Assembly: GCF_000284335.1 (NCBI RefSeq)
Contig: NC_017096.1
Coordinates: 806,001-870,000 of the forward strand
Source: Caldisericum exile AZM16c01
GTDB lineage: Bacteria > Caldisericota > Caldisericia > Caldisericales > Caldisericaceae
Direction: 5' to 3'
Length of the DNA: 64,000 nucleotides
The notes beneath the pieces were generated by a model. The model was given only the letters and a program-made list of their open reading frames with translations, ran no database searches and was not told the origin of the DNA. The position numbers and the translations under genes are program-made. Each line of letters begins with the position of its first letter. Within the stretch, counting starts at the first letter, position 1. Below are positions 55,803 to 63,521 of the stretch, in pieces.

Positions 55803-58790
55803 TTACGGATAAACTTCTCCATAATGTTTTGCAAAAATGAAAAAGTCATTTTCATCAACACTCCCATCAAAGTTTAAATCACAACGTGAATCAAATTTTG
55901 GGTCATCACTCTTCAACCCAAATGTTGCCTTAAAAATAGAAAGATCTAAAGAATTAACACGTTTGTCACCATTAAAATCGGCAATTTTTGCATAATCTGA
56001 AACCAAAAAGTTTAAACTATTAGCATAAAAAATATCACCTGAATCTGCAATAGGATTATAAATTTCTATGAAACCACTGCCGTTTTCCACTGCTTTAAAT
56101 GTGAGCGTAAAGCTCGCGTTGTTTAAGGAGATATTAGAAGTAATTCTAATCTTTGAAGGATTCTCTCTATTAAAATCAACAGTCACGTTATCAAAAGAAG
56201 AGCTCACATCTAATAAACTTATTTTAGTAGAATCAAAATACAATTCCAAACTTAAATTTTTAAATGGTTTAGTTACAGACACATTTAAATTGACAGTTAA
56301 CATATCGCCCTTGTTCATAAGCGGTGCATAGTTATCCGGTAAGACCAGAGTAATTGAAGAAGTTACATTTACATTAGAAACTTTAAATTTATCGCTTTTT
56401 GAATAGGTTTCAACAACAGGATATACAATTTTGCCTTTTTCATTATCATTTGCTTCAATGTATGAAACTTTATAAAAATACATACCATTAGCAAGTATAT
56501 ATGTACCTTGCAAAGGATTAAATGGAGAAAACGACACTGAATAATCACCTACATAAATAGGAGCAATATCAAAAAGGTTCTTAATTAAATTACCCTTAGA
56601 ATCGATAATCGAAACTTTTACCTCTTCTGCAATATTTTCTCTAAATTTGTAATTTTCACCAGTTCCTATACTTCCAACTCCAACAGAAAAATAAATGGTA
56701 GTACTTCCATTTGCCGATAAATTGTTGTTCGTTATTTTAACATTATAAAGTGGGTCTTTAGGCTTATTATCTTTAAGAAACATATAAGGGACATGCAACT
56801 TTTCAAAACCACTATCGAAGAAAACAAAACCATAAGCACTCACAACATCTGAAGAAGCTGTTAATGTTATATCAAAGGTAACTCTCGAATTCCCACTAAC
56901 AGTTATTGTAGAAGGTATATTAATACTGATTGTATCATTTGATGCGTTTAAGATACTTGTGGAAAAGGTTTTTGTAGTATCTGAAAAATTCTGTATAGTT
57001 AAGTTAAAAGTTTTTGTTTGGACTCCATTACCGAATATTAAAGAAGAAGGATAAACAATGGCATTTGAATTAACTGCATTGAAAACATTGACTCTTCCTG
57101 CACCTTGCAATGTTGGTGGAAAAGGTCGTGATGAGGCAGGATTATATAAAATATCAGAAGTGTTCATTATCAGTGATTTTATGTCTTGAGGAGTAAGATT
57201 TGGCTTTGCCTGTTTTACCAACGCGACTGATCCTGCAACCACGGGAGATGCCATAGAAGTTCCACTCATTTCCATATAGGAATTGTTTAAATATGTAGAA
57301 GTTAGGTTTACACCTGGTGCAACCAAATCGGGTTTTAGATAAAAATCATTAGTAGGACCAGAAGAAGAAAATTCAGCAATTAACCCGAGTCCGTACTCGT
57401 TAGTAATATTTATGTTTTCATTAGTGTGGTCTTTCAAAAATTTTCCGTCAGTAAATGACACAAAAAGGAAAGGTATAAAATCATTTCTTGAAGGATTATT
57501 CTGGGAGACTAAAGTGATTTTAGGCATACCGCTTACGTTATTGTAAACAATCACGCCAATTGCTCCTGCATCTTTTGCATTAAGATCCTTATCACCAAAA
57601 TAAATTTGCCCTCTTTCAATCAAAGCAATTTTTCCTTTAACATCGACACCTTGAAAATCTTCTTTTCTTCCTAAACCGCAATAAACCATCTGGTATGTGC
57701 CCTCTTTAAAATCTGGAGATTCGTTTGGATATTGAGCAAGTATACTTTTACCGCTGCAATTTATTACTCCAGTAATTCCGTCGGAAGTAGCACCAACTCC
57801 TATAGCAAGATCAACTGATCCAGGAGAGCTTATTGGATAGTCAAAAAACTCTCCCGGAACGCCGTTGTTTCCGGCCGCAGCAACGACCACTACTCCAGAA
57901 CCAACTGCCCTTCGTACAGCATCAGATTCTGGATCATCAGAAGTGGCCCCTCCATTTTGAATACCAATAGAAATGTTAACAACATTACACTTATCTTTCA
58001 CTGCTTGATCGAGAGCCTTAATTATGAGAGAACTTGTTGTCGTCGTACTATTTTTAGAAAAAACCTTATATGCATAAATCTTTGCATTTTTCGCTATTCC
58101 CTTTTCAGAACCTGCTGCAATTCCTGCAACATGGGTACCATGCCCATCATAATCCATAGGATCCGGGTCATTGTCCGCAAAATCATAGCCTCCAACAACT
58201 TTTAAATTGGGAAATTTTCCGCCACCTAATTCTTTGTGGGTATAATCAACACCTGTATCTATTATCCCAATTTTTATGTTATTCCCAGTTATATAATTTC
58301 CTAGCTGATCCTTCTTACTACTTACAAGATCTGCTTTAATAACTTTACTGGTTATCTCTCTTTCTAATGAATATGTTTTTTCTTCATATATATTTTTTAT
58401 AAAGTCGTAATTTAAAACCTCATTAAGCAATTTACCGCTTCCTTTAACGCTAATCCCATTAAGAACGTAAGAAAAATCGTAAGACGGTTTTAGTCCCAAT
58501 CTTTCAAAAGCTCTTTTGTAATTTTCATGTTTACTATTTACCGAGTTTTCAAAACTTGTGAGTGCATCAATTTTAAGGAACGAGAGTAGTTTATAAGAAA
58601 AACTGTTTTGATAGTCAAGAACTGTAGGATCTTTAAAAACAATAATTGCGTTATAAAACCTATTTTCATCAAAGTGTTTTTTAGTGACAACAGTGTTATT
58701 TGCTTGCGCTTTTCCAAAAACACCAAACAATAAACAAATTATTAGAATAATCGAAAATAATTTTTTTAACGACATATCCAATTTCTTCAT
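55803..58790 (-). CDS. Secreted subtilisin-like serine protease (S8) with dockerin
   Basis: 995 residues. Signal peptide 1-30 (ends GKAQA); I9-type propeptide to about 160; catalytic Asp in GIIDTGVDYTH near 178, His in DGHGTHVAGIAAG near 217, Ser in SGTSMASPVVAG near 510. A PA domain is inserted at about 345-470. Fn3- or Ig-like domains follow, then a cohesin-like module at about 810-930 and a type I dockerin at the end with Ca-loops DFNGDKRVNSLD and DLNFDGSVDEND. Likely leaderless start: TATAAT ends 5 nt before the ATG. Confidence 0.9.
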   Translation of the reverse strand: MKKLDMSLKKLFSIILIICLLFGVFGKAQANNTVVTKKHFDENRFYNAIIVFKDPTVLDYQNSFSYKLLSFLKIDALTSFENSVNSKHENYKRAFERLGLKPSYDFSYVLNGISVKGSGKLLNEVLNYDFIKNIYEEKTYSLEREITSKVIKADLVSSKKDQLGNYITGNNIKIGIIDTGVDYTHKELGGGKFPNLKVVGGYDFADNDPDPMDYDGHGTHVAGIAAGSEKGIAKNAKIYAYKVFSKNSTTTTSSLIIKALDQAVKDKCNVVNISIGIQNGGATSDDPESDAVRRAVGSGVVVVAAAGNNGVPGEFFDYPISSPGSVDLAIGVGATSDGITGVINCSGKSILAQYPNESPDFKEGTYQMVYCGLGRKEDFQGVDVKGKIALIERGQIYFGDKDLNAKDAGAIGVIVYNNVSGMPKITLVSQNNPSRNDFIPFLFVSFTDGKFLKDHTNENINITNEYGLGLIAEFSSSGPTNDFYLKPDLVAPGVNLTSTYLNNSYMEMSGTSMASPVVAGSVALVKQAKPNLTPQDIKSLIMNTSDILYNPASSRPFPPTLQGAGRVNVFNAVNSNAIVYPSSLIFGNGVQTKTFNLTIQNFSDTTKTFSTSILNASNDTISINIPSTITVSGNSRVTFDITLTASSDVVSAYGFVFFDSGFEKLHVPYMFLKDNKPKDPLYNVKITNNNLSANGSTTIYFSVGVGSIGTGENYKFRENIAEEVKVSIIDSKGNLIKNLFDIAPIYVGDYSVSFSPFNPLQGTYILANGMYFYKVSYIEANDNEKGKIVYPVVETYSKSDKFKVSNVNVTSSITLVLPDNYAPLMNKGDMLTVNLNVSVTKPFKNLSLELYFDSTKISLLDVSSSFDNVTVDFNRENPSKIRITSNISLNNASFTLTFKAVENGSGFIEIYNPIADSGDIFYANSLNFLVSDYAKIADFNGDKRVNSLDLSIFKATFGLKSDDPKFDSRCDLNFDGSVDENDFFIFAKHYGEVYP

Positions 58791-58795
58791 ATTCT

Positions 58796-58836
58796 ATTAT
58801 ATACCTTTTGACAGGTAAGCCAAAGCAAATTATAAT
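58796..58836. promoter_or_regulatory. Overlapping divergent promoters (S8 protease and HAD gene)
   Basis: Plus strand: TTGACA (58808-58813), 17-nt spacer, TATAAT (58831-58836), 8 nt to the HAD gene ATG. Minus strand: TATAAT (58801-58796), 5 nt to the protease ATG, with a weak TTTGGC -35 at 58824-58819. The two promoters interlock within 41 bp, so binding at one must block the other. Confidence 0.6.
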
Positions 58837-58844
58837 ATGTTGAA

Positions 58845-59480
58845 ATGAAAAATAAAATAAATCTATTAATTTTTGACTTTGATGGAACTCTTTTTGATAC
58901 GTCTTTAGACATAGCAAATGCAATTAACCATGTTAGAAGAAAACTTGGAATGGAAATATTAGATAAAGAAGTAATATGGAATTACACTGGGGACGGACTT
59001 CTAAATACTGTAATAAGGTCATTTCCTGAATTAAAGGATGAAGAAACTTCTACTGTATATCTGAATGTTCTTAAATATTATGAGGAACATTCAGGTGAAT
59101 TTTCTAAGCCAATTGACGATGTTTTAGCATTTATTGAAAAAGATACACACAGAAAGATAATTCTTTCAAACAAAAATTTAAAGCCGATGTTAAAAGTGCT
59201 TGAGAGATTTAATATAAAAGAAAAATTTGAAAAAATTTACGGATTCGATAGTTTGCCTTATTTTAAACCAGATCCAGGAACTGTAAGTATCATTTTACAA
59301 GAAACCGGAACAAAAAGAGATGAAGTTGCGTTGATTGGCGATGCAGACCAAGATGTACTAACAGCCAAAAACGCCAAAATAAAATGCTATATAATTCCTT
59401 CAAAGAAAATTACTGTTGATTATCCATACACGAAATTTAGTAATTATTTCGAACTTGAAAAATTATTAGAAAAAAATTAG
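58845..59480 (+). CDS. HAD-superfamily phosphatase (phosphoglycolate phosphatase-like)
   Basis: 211 residues. Motif I FDFDGTLFDT, motif II IILSNKN, motif III lysine in YFKPDPG and motif IV GDADQDVLTAKNA. A four-helix cap after motif I matches the Gph/PpaX group. Hydrolyses a small phosphate ester; the substrate is not known. Predicted to be leaderless, from a near-consensus promoter. Confidence 0.9.
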   Translation: MKNKINLLIFDFDGTLFDTSLDIANAINHVRRKLGMEILDKEVIWNYTGDGLLNTVIRSFPELKDEETSTVYLNVLKYYEEHSGEFSKPIDDVLAFIEKDTHRKIILSNKNLKPMLKVLERFNIKEKFEKIYGFDSLPYFKPDPGTVSIILQETGTKRDEVALIGDADQDVLTAKNAKIKCYIIPSKKITVDYPYTKFSNYFELEKLLEKN

Positions 59481-59502
59481 AATACTAAAGGAGGTTAAAA
59501 AA

Positions 59503-59904
59503 ATGGCTTATCTTCTAGTAGTTGTACTTAACAAAACAGAAAAGATTAATCGTATTCTTGAGAGGTTTATCGAAGTCGATGTAAGAGGAGCAACAATTAT
59601 TGACTCAATCGGAATGGGAAGAACACTTGAACCTGAAGTCTCAACTTTTTCGACTCTTCTTGAAATTTTTAACGTTGGAAGTGGTAGATATCCAGAAAAC
59701 AAAACAATTTTTACTGTAATAAAAGAGGAAAAAACTCTTAGAGAAGCACAACGTGTTGTAAAAGAAGAATTAAATGATTTTAAAGAGCCTGGGACTGGAA
59801 TTATGTTTGTTGTTCCAGTTATTGATTTTGTTGGTCTTGCACCATCCTTAGAAGAAGAGAAAAAGGCTATCGAAGAGAAACGGAAAATCGAAAAAATTAT
59901 CTAA
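59503..59904 (+). CDS. PII-like signalling protein
   Basis: 133 residues, ATG with AGGAGG. The small alpha-beta fold begins YLLVVVLNKTEKINRILERF and contains RGATIIDSIGMGR, comparable to the T-loop region of PII proteins, but lacks the classical GlnB tyrosine loop. C-terminal extension is lysine/glutamate-rich. Found in several anaerobic thermophiles as an uncharacterised PII-like group. Transcript converges on ssrA. Confidence 0.7.
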   Translation: MAYLLVVVLNKTEKINRILERFIEVDVRGATIIDSIGMGRTLEPEVSTFSTLLEIFNVGSGRYPENKTIFTVIKEEKTLREAQRVVKEELNDFKEPGTGIMFVVPVIDFVGLAPSLEEEKKAIEEKRKIEKII

Positions 59905-59909
59905 AAAAT

Positions 59910-60261
59910 TGGTGGAGGCGGCGGGAGTCGAACCCGCGTCCGAGTAGGTAATCTATACTGGCAGCTACAGGCTTAGCCATTTTTTTGTTTTTCACGCTCT
60001 GCTTCCAAATGGCAGGACTCAGAGCGCATAGTCCGAGTTATTACCCTTGAATTAGGCTCGGACAACCTAACACAAGGGGCTCATGTCCCGACGTCTTGCA
60101 AATCCCATGAGCAAAGATCTTGCAAGACGGCAGCATTATCTTATGCTGCTAATGCATAACTGTAATCGGCGTTTATTTTTTAGCGGATTTTTTAGGAGGC
60201 CAACCGCTATCCTCCGCCTGCTCCAGTATACCTTACCTATCCGTCGAGCCCCAGCGCCCCC
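59910..60261 (-). ncRNA. ssrA: Transfer-messenger RNA (tmRNA)
   Basis: The 5' strand of the acceptor stem (minus strand: GGGGGCG) at 60261 pairs with CGCCTCC before the discriminator and encoded CCA at 59912-59910. The T-arm GGACGCGGGTTCGACTCCCG is intact. The tag frame reads GCC GAT TAC AGT TAT GCA TTA GCA GCA TAA, giving ADYSYALAA, the usual ALAA end and an unusual short front. The pseudoknot-rich middle is present. With SmpB it rescues stalled ribosomes. Length 352 nt including CCA. A T6 run follows the 3' end. Confidence 0.96.
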
Positions 60262-60279
60262 ATTTTAAACGCCTATTAT

Positions 60280-60747
60280 ATTATAACAAATTTTAACTTT
60301 TTTGTAGTACTTGCATGATTTCCATGCATTTAACACTTTTAAAATATAATCCATTGTTTCAAACTTTTTAAACTTGTATGTGGTAATAAGTAGGAGATTT
60401 AGGTCTATGAATTTTTCTTATAATATTTCATTTCCTGATTAGAGATTCACTATAACTTCTTCTAAAAAGAATTTGGTTTTTAGTAATTAAAAAGTTCTTC
60501 GAGATTTTGGATAAATAAAGTTATGATTCTTTTTATTTGATATGTTTCTTTTTATGATGTTCATAAAACTCTCCTAAGAATTTTTATTTGACAAACTACT
60601 TTTCTTTATACGGAAAGGTATTTTGAGGTGATTTTGTTTTGTATTTCAAAGAAAACTAAGACCACTGATTAATTCTCTTTGTAGTTTTTTCTTTAACATA
60701 TTTTTCAGTTTTATCAAAAGCGGTGTAGAGGAATTGATATTGATATA
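60280..60747 (-). repeat. Dispersed noncoding element, copy B (upstream of ssrA)
   Basis: On the minus strand this stretch matches 18591-19093 in order and orientation relative to the downstream gene, with identical blocks of 15-23 bases. It fills the gap between the tRNA genes and ssrA, contains no gene of its own, and its downstream end includes the TATAAT box that probably serves ssrA (60285-60280). See copy A. Confidence 0.8.
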
Positions 60748-60824
60748 ATAAGTAGCGTTTTAATTCTTTGTATAAATACTGTTGAGAGGATTAACTTACG
60801 AACAGAAATTCTATTAAAATAAAC

Positions 60825-60899
60825 TGGTGGAGATGAGGGGATTTGAACCCCTGACCCCATGGATGCAAACCATGTGCTCTACCGCTGAGCTACATCCCC
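60825..60899 (-). tRNA. tRNA-Ala (anticodon TGC)
   Basis: Acceptor GGGGATG pairs with CATCTCC; D-arm AGCTCAGCGGTAGAGC; anticodon loop TTTGCAT gives TGC; T-loop GGTTCAAATC. CCA is encoded. It follows tRNA-Ile by 5 nt on the same transcript. Confidence 0.97.
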
Positions 60900-60904
60900 A
60901 CCGA

Positions 60905-60981
60905 TGGTGGGCTTCTCTGGACTCGAACCAGAGACCTCGTCCTTATCAGGGACGCGCTCTAACCTACTGAGCTAGAAGCCC
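60905..60981 (-). tRNA. tRNA-Ile (anticodon GAT)
   Basis: Acceptor GGGCTTC pairs with GAAGCCC; D-arm AGCTCAGTAGGTTAGAGC; anticodon loop CTGATAA gives GAT; T-loop GGTTCGAGTC. CCA is encoded. The Ile-Ala pair is normally found in rRNA spacers, but no rRNA is present here. Confidence 0.97.
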
Positions 60982-60992
60982 TTACGATGTAT

Positions 60993-61021
60993 ATTCTAAT
61001 AAATTTATTCTTTTTTGTCAA
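60993..61021 (-). promoter_or_regulatory. Promoter of the tRNA-Ile/tRNA-Ala operon
   Basis: Minus strand: perfect TTGACA (61021-61016), 17-nt spacer, TAGAAT (60998-60993). Transcription would begin about 5 nt before tRNA-Ile. Confidence 0.8.
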
Positions 61022-61039
61022 GAGTTTGCATTATTCTTG

Positions 61040-62224
61040 TTAAGCATTTTTAAATAAATCTTTGTAATCATAAGCAAGTTCATAAATTTTTAAAACAACG
61101 TCCGTAGTTAGCGGCGCACGTGCGAGAATAACGTCTTTTCCTTCATCTTCAAAAGCCATTTTTGCAAATTTATCGAGATCTTCTCTTCTAACAGCATATT
61201 TTTTAAGTGATTCAAAAGCATCAACTTTTTTAAGATAATGAACAATTCTTTCGATTGTTTTAGTTGGTGAGTCTGTTGAAAATATGGCTTTCCCAAGCTT
61301 CTTTAGTCTTTCTTCGTGAATATCTTTTGTTATATACAGGAATGCTGGAAGCAAAATTGCAAGGCCACGGCCATGAGATATTCCATAAAGTCCTGAAATA
61401 GGATGCTCAAGTCTATGTATTGGGAAAGGGCCTGATCGTCCCGCAGAAGGAATTTGAGAAAGAGCAAGTGATGATATCCAGGAAAGAGATTCTCTTGCAT
61501 TGACATCATTTGGGTTTTCGTAAGCTATCTCGCCAAAATGTATTGCTTCCTTCATTAATGCTTCTGAAATTGCATCTGAAACGGGTGCATATACTTTTGA
61601 GGATAAATAACCTTCAAGAATATGAGTAAACATATCCACAACACCATCAATAGTTTGCTTTTGAGGTATAGAAATTGTAAGAAGTGGGTCAACAATTGAA
61701 ATTTTTGGGTATAAGAAAGGAGACATTATTCCTCTTTTGTGTCTTGTGTCTGTATTTGTTATAACTGCAGCACCATCAAGTTCTGATCCTGTAGCTGCAA
61801 CAGTAACCACAGACAAAATCGGCAGCACATCACTCATTACTCTCTTTTTTGGTGGTCTTTCAAGATAATCCCAAATTCCATTACCAGTTTTTGCAACAAT
61901 GGCAATTCCTTTTGCTGCATCTATTACGCTTCCACCACCTATTGCAATGATAAAATCAACATTTTCATTTCTTGCAACTTCACCGCCTTTATCAACTGTC
62001 TTTGATTCTGGATTTGGTTCTATTTCTGAATACACAACATATTTAATACCTACTTCATCTAATTGTTTAAGTGCTTTATCAAGTAATCCAGACTCTTTTG
62101 CAAAACGTCTTCCCGTAACAACAAGTGCCTTCGTTCCGAGTTCTCTTGCATACTTTCCTAACGAGTTAAATTCACCTTTTCCAAATACTACTTTTGTTGG
62201 TATATGTAATACAAAGTTATCCAT
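61040..62224 (-). CDS. Iron-containing alcohol dehydrogenase
   Basis: 394 residues with a strong AGGAGG site. NAD(P)-binding GGGSVIDAAKGIA, and metal-binding residues in VDMFTHILEGYLSS and HRLEHPISGLYGISHGRG. BdhA/YugJ-like group, using NADPH to reduce aldehydes or ketones. The substrate is not resolvable. Downstream of the FAD oxidoreductase with a strong hairpin between the genes. Confidence 0.93.
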   Translation of the reverse strand: MDNFVLHIPTKVVFGKGEFNSLGKYARELGTKALVVTGRRFAKESGLLDKALKQLDEVGIKYVVYSEIEPNPESKTVDKGGEVARNENVDFIIAIGGGSVIDAAKGIAIVAKTGNGIWDYLERPPKKRVMSDVLPILSVVTVAATGSELDGAAVITNTDTRHKRGIMSPFLYPKISIVDPLLTISIPQKQTIDGVVDMFTHILEGYLSSKVYAPVSDAISEALMKEAIHFGEIAYENPNDVNARESLSWISSLALSQIPSAGRSGPFPIHRLEHPISGLYGISHGRGLAILLPAFLYITKDIHEERLKKLGKAIFSTDSPTKTIERIVHYLKKVDAFESLKKYAVRREDLDKFAKMAFEDEGKDVILARAPLTTDVVLKIYELAYDYKDLFKNA

Positions 62225-62247
62225 ATTTTACCTCCTGTAAAAGATTG

Positions 62248-62266
62248 AGGGGGCTATTAGCCCCCT
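62248..62266. terminator. GC-rich hairpin between the FAD oxidoreductase and ADH genes
   Basis: Perfect 8-bp arms AGGGGGCT / AGCCCCCT with a 3-nt loop. On the minus strand it precedes TCAATCTTTTA, without a good U-run, and lies just upstream of the ADH ribosome-binding site, so it may be an attenuator or processing signal rather than a full terminator. Confidence 0.45.
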
Positions 62267-62288
62267 TTATTGAAAATTGCAAATTTTA

Positions 62289-63503
62289 TTACGCACTAAT
62301 TTCTTTAAGGGAAAAGTTGATATCACTTAGTTTATTTTTATACTGGGTGACATCAACTTGCTTTGAAACAAGTTTAGTTGCGATGTTTGCTTCTTTAATA
62401 CCAAGAATAATTACTCCCACAACTTTGTTATCTTTAAGGACAATCTTCCGATATTTTCCCGAAGATTCATCGCTTGCCCTTATAACTTCAAAACCTTCTT
62501 CTTTAGGATTTACAAGACCTACCGAAGTAAGATCAAGTCCAACAACCTTCAAAGTATTAGAGGGAACGGACCCTTTATACTCTATTGACCCATCTTTAAC
62601 CATATTTGTTGCAGCGATTGTTGCTTGTTCAATCGCAGGTGGAATTATTCCATATACTATACCGTTAAATTCTGCAATATCACCCGCTGCAAAGATATCC
62701 TCAGAAACCTGCATGTAAGAGTTAACAAGAGCACCTCTATTGAATGGGAGGTTCGAAAGCTCAAGAAGTGAAGTATTTGGTTTAACACCTGTTGAAAGAA
62801 GAACCATTTCTGCAGGGACAACGGTGCCGTCAGCCAAAATTACTTTTTCTACGTTTCCATTTCCTATAATTCTTTCTGTTTTTGCATTTTCTAAAATACC
62901 TATTCCCCAACTCATCAATATACCTTTGAGAATTTTTGCACCTTCCTCATCAAGTTGCCTTGGAAGGAGGTAGGGACCACCCTCAATTACTACTGGTTTT
63001 AACTTATTTTTAAGAAAAGAATAGGCCGCCTCCAATCCCAAAACTCCACCACCAATAACTACAACTGGTTTTCCATTACCTATAATAAAAGAATGTCTCC
63101 TTATTTTAAACGCATCGTTAAGATTCCTTAAAGTAAATACACCTTCATTGTACACGCCTTCTATTTGAGGTACAAAACAAGAGGCTCCATTAGCAATCAA
63201 TAGCTTATCATAGGCTACACTTCCACCCATGTCAAGAAGAAGGAGATGTTCCTTTGGATCGATTTTTCTTACTTTAACTCCGAGATGGAGTTTCAAATCT
63301 CTCTCCTCGTACCACATTGAATCATAGAAGTAAAGATCCCTAGCTTTGATCTCTTCTCTAATAACCTCAAAGAGTTTAGGTCTTGGATAGTAAAGAGTTT
63401 GTTCTTCGGAAAAAATATGTATTTCACCTTTAGGATCAAGTTGTCTGATTGTCTTTGCTGCAGTAATCCCAGCAACTCCTAAACCTATAATTGCATAAAT
63501 CAC
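62289..63503 (-). CDS. FAD-dependent NAD(P)H oxidoreductase (rubredoxin reductase-like)
   Basis: 404 residues from GTG 63503 after GGAAGGTGAT. FAD motif IGLGVAGITAAK, NAD(P) motif VVIGGGVLGLEAAYSF, second FAD motif DIFAAGDIAEF. No redox-active cysteine in the NoxA position is seen, so a rubredoxin- or NADH-oxidoreductase role fits better than a peroxidase. Sits 18 nt after a rubrerythrin-like gene, suggesting an NAD(P)H-to-peroxide or O2 electron chain. Confidence 0.88.
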   Translation of the reverse strand: MIYAIIGLGVAGITAAKTIRQLDPKGEIHIFSEEQTLYYPRPKLFEVIREEIKARDLYFYDSMWYEERDLKLHLGVKVRKIDPKEHLLLLDMGGSVAYDKLLIANGASCFVPQIEGVYNEGVFTLRNLNDAFKIRRHSFIIGNGKPVVVIGGGVLGLEAAYSFLKNKLKPVVIEGGPYLLPRQLDEEGAKILKGILMSWGIGILENAKTERIIGNGNVEKVILADGTVVPAEMVLLSTGVKPNTSLLELSNLPFNRGALVNSYMQVSEDIFAAGDIAEFNGIVYGIIPPAIEQATIAATNMVKDGSIEYKGSVPSNTLKVVGLDLTSVGLVNPKEEGFEVIRASDESSGKYRKIVLKDNKVVGVIILGIKEANIATKLVSKQVDVTQYKNKLSDINFSLKEISA

Positions 63504-63521
63504 GTTCTATCACCTTCCAGT

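Noticed and set aside
60083-60268. Short plus-strand frame opposite ssrA
   Set aside because: It runs through the tmRNA gene on the other strand; the RNA explains the sequence.
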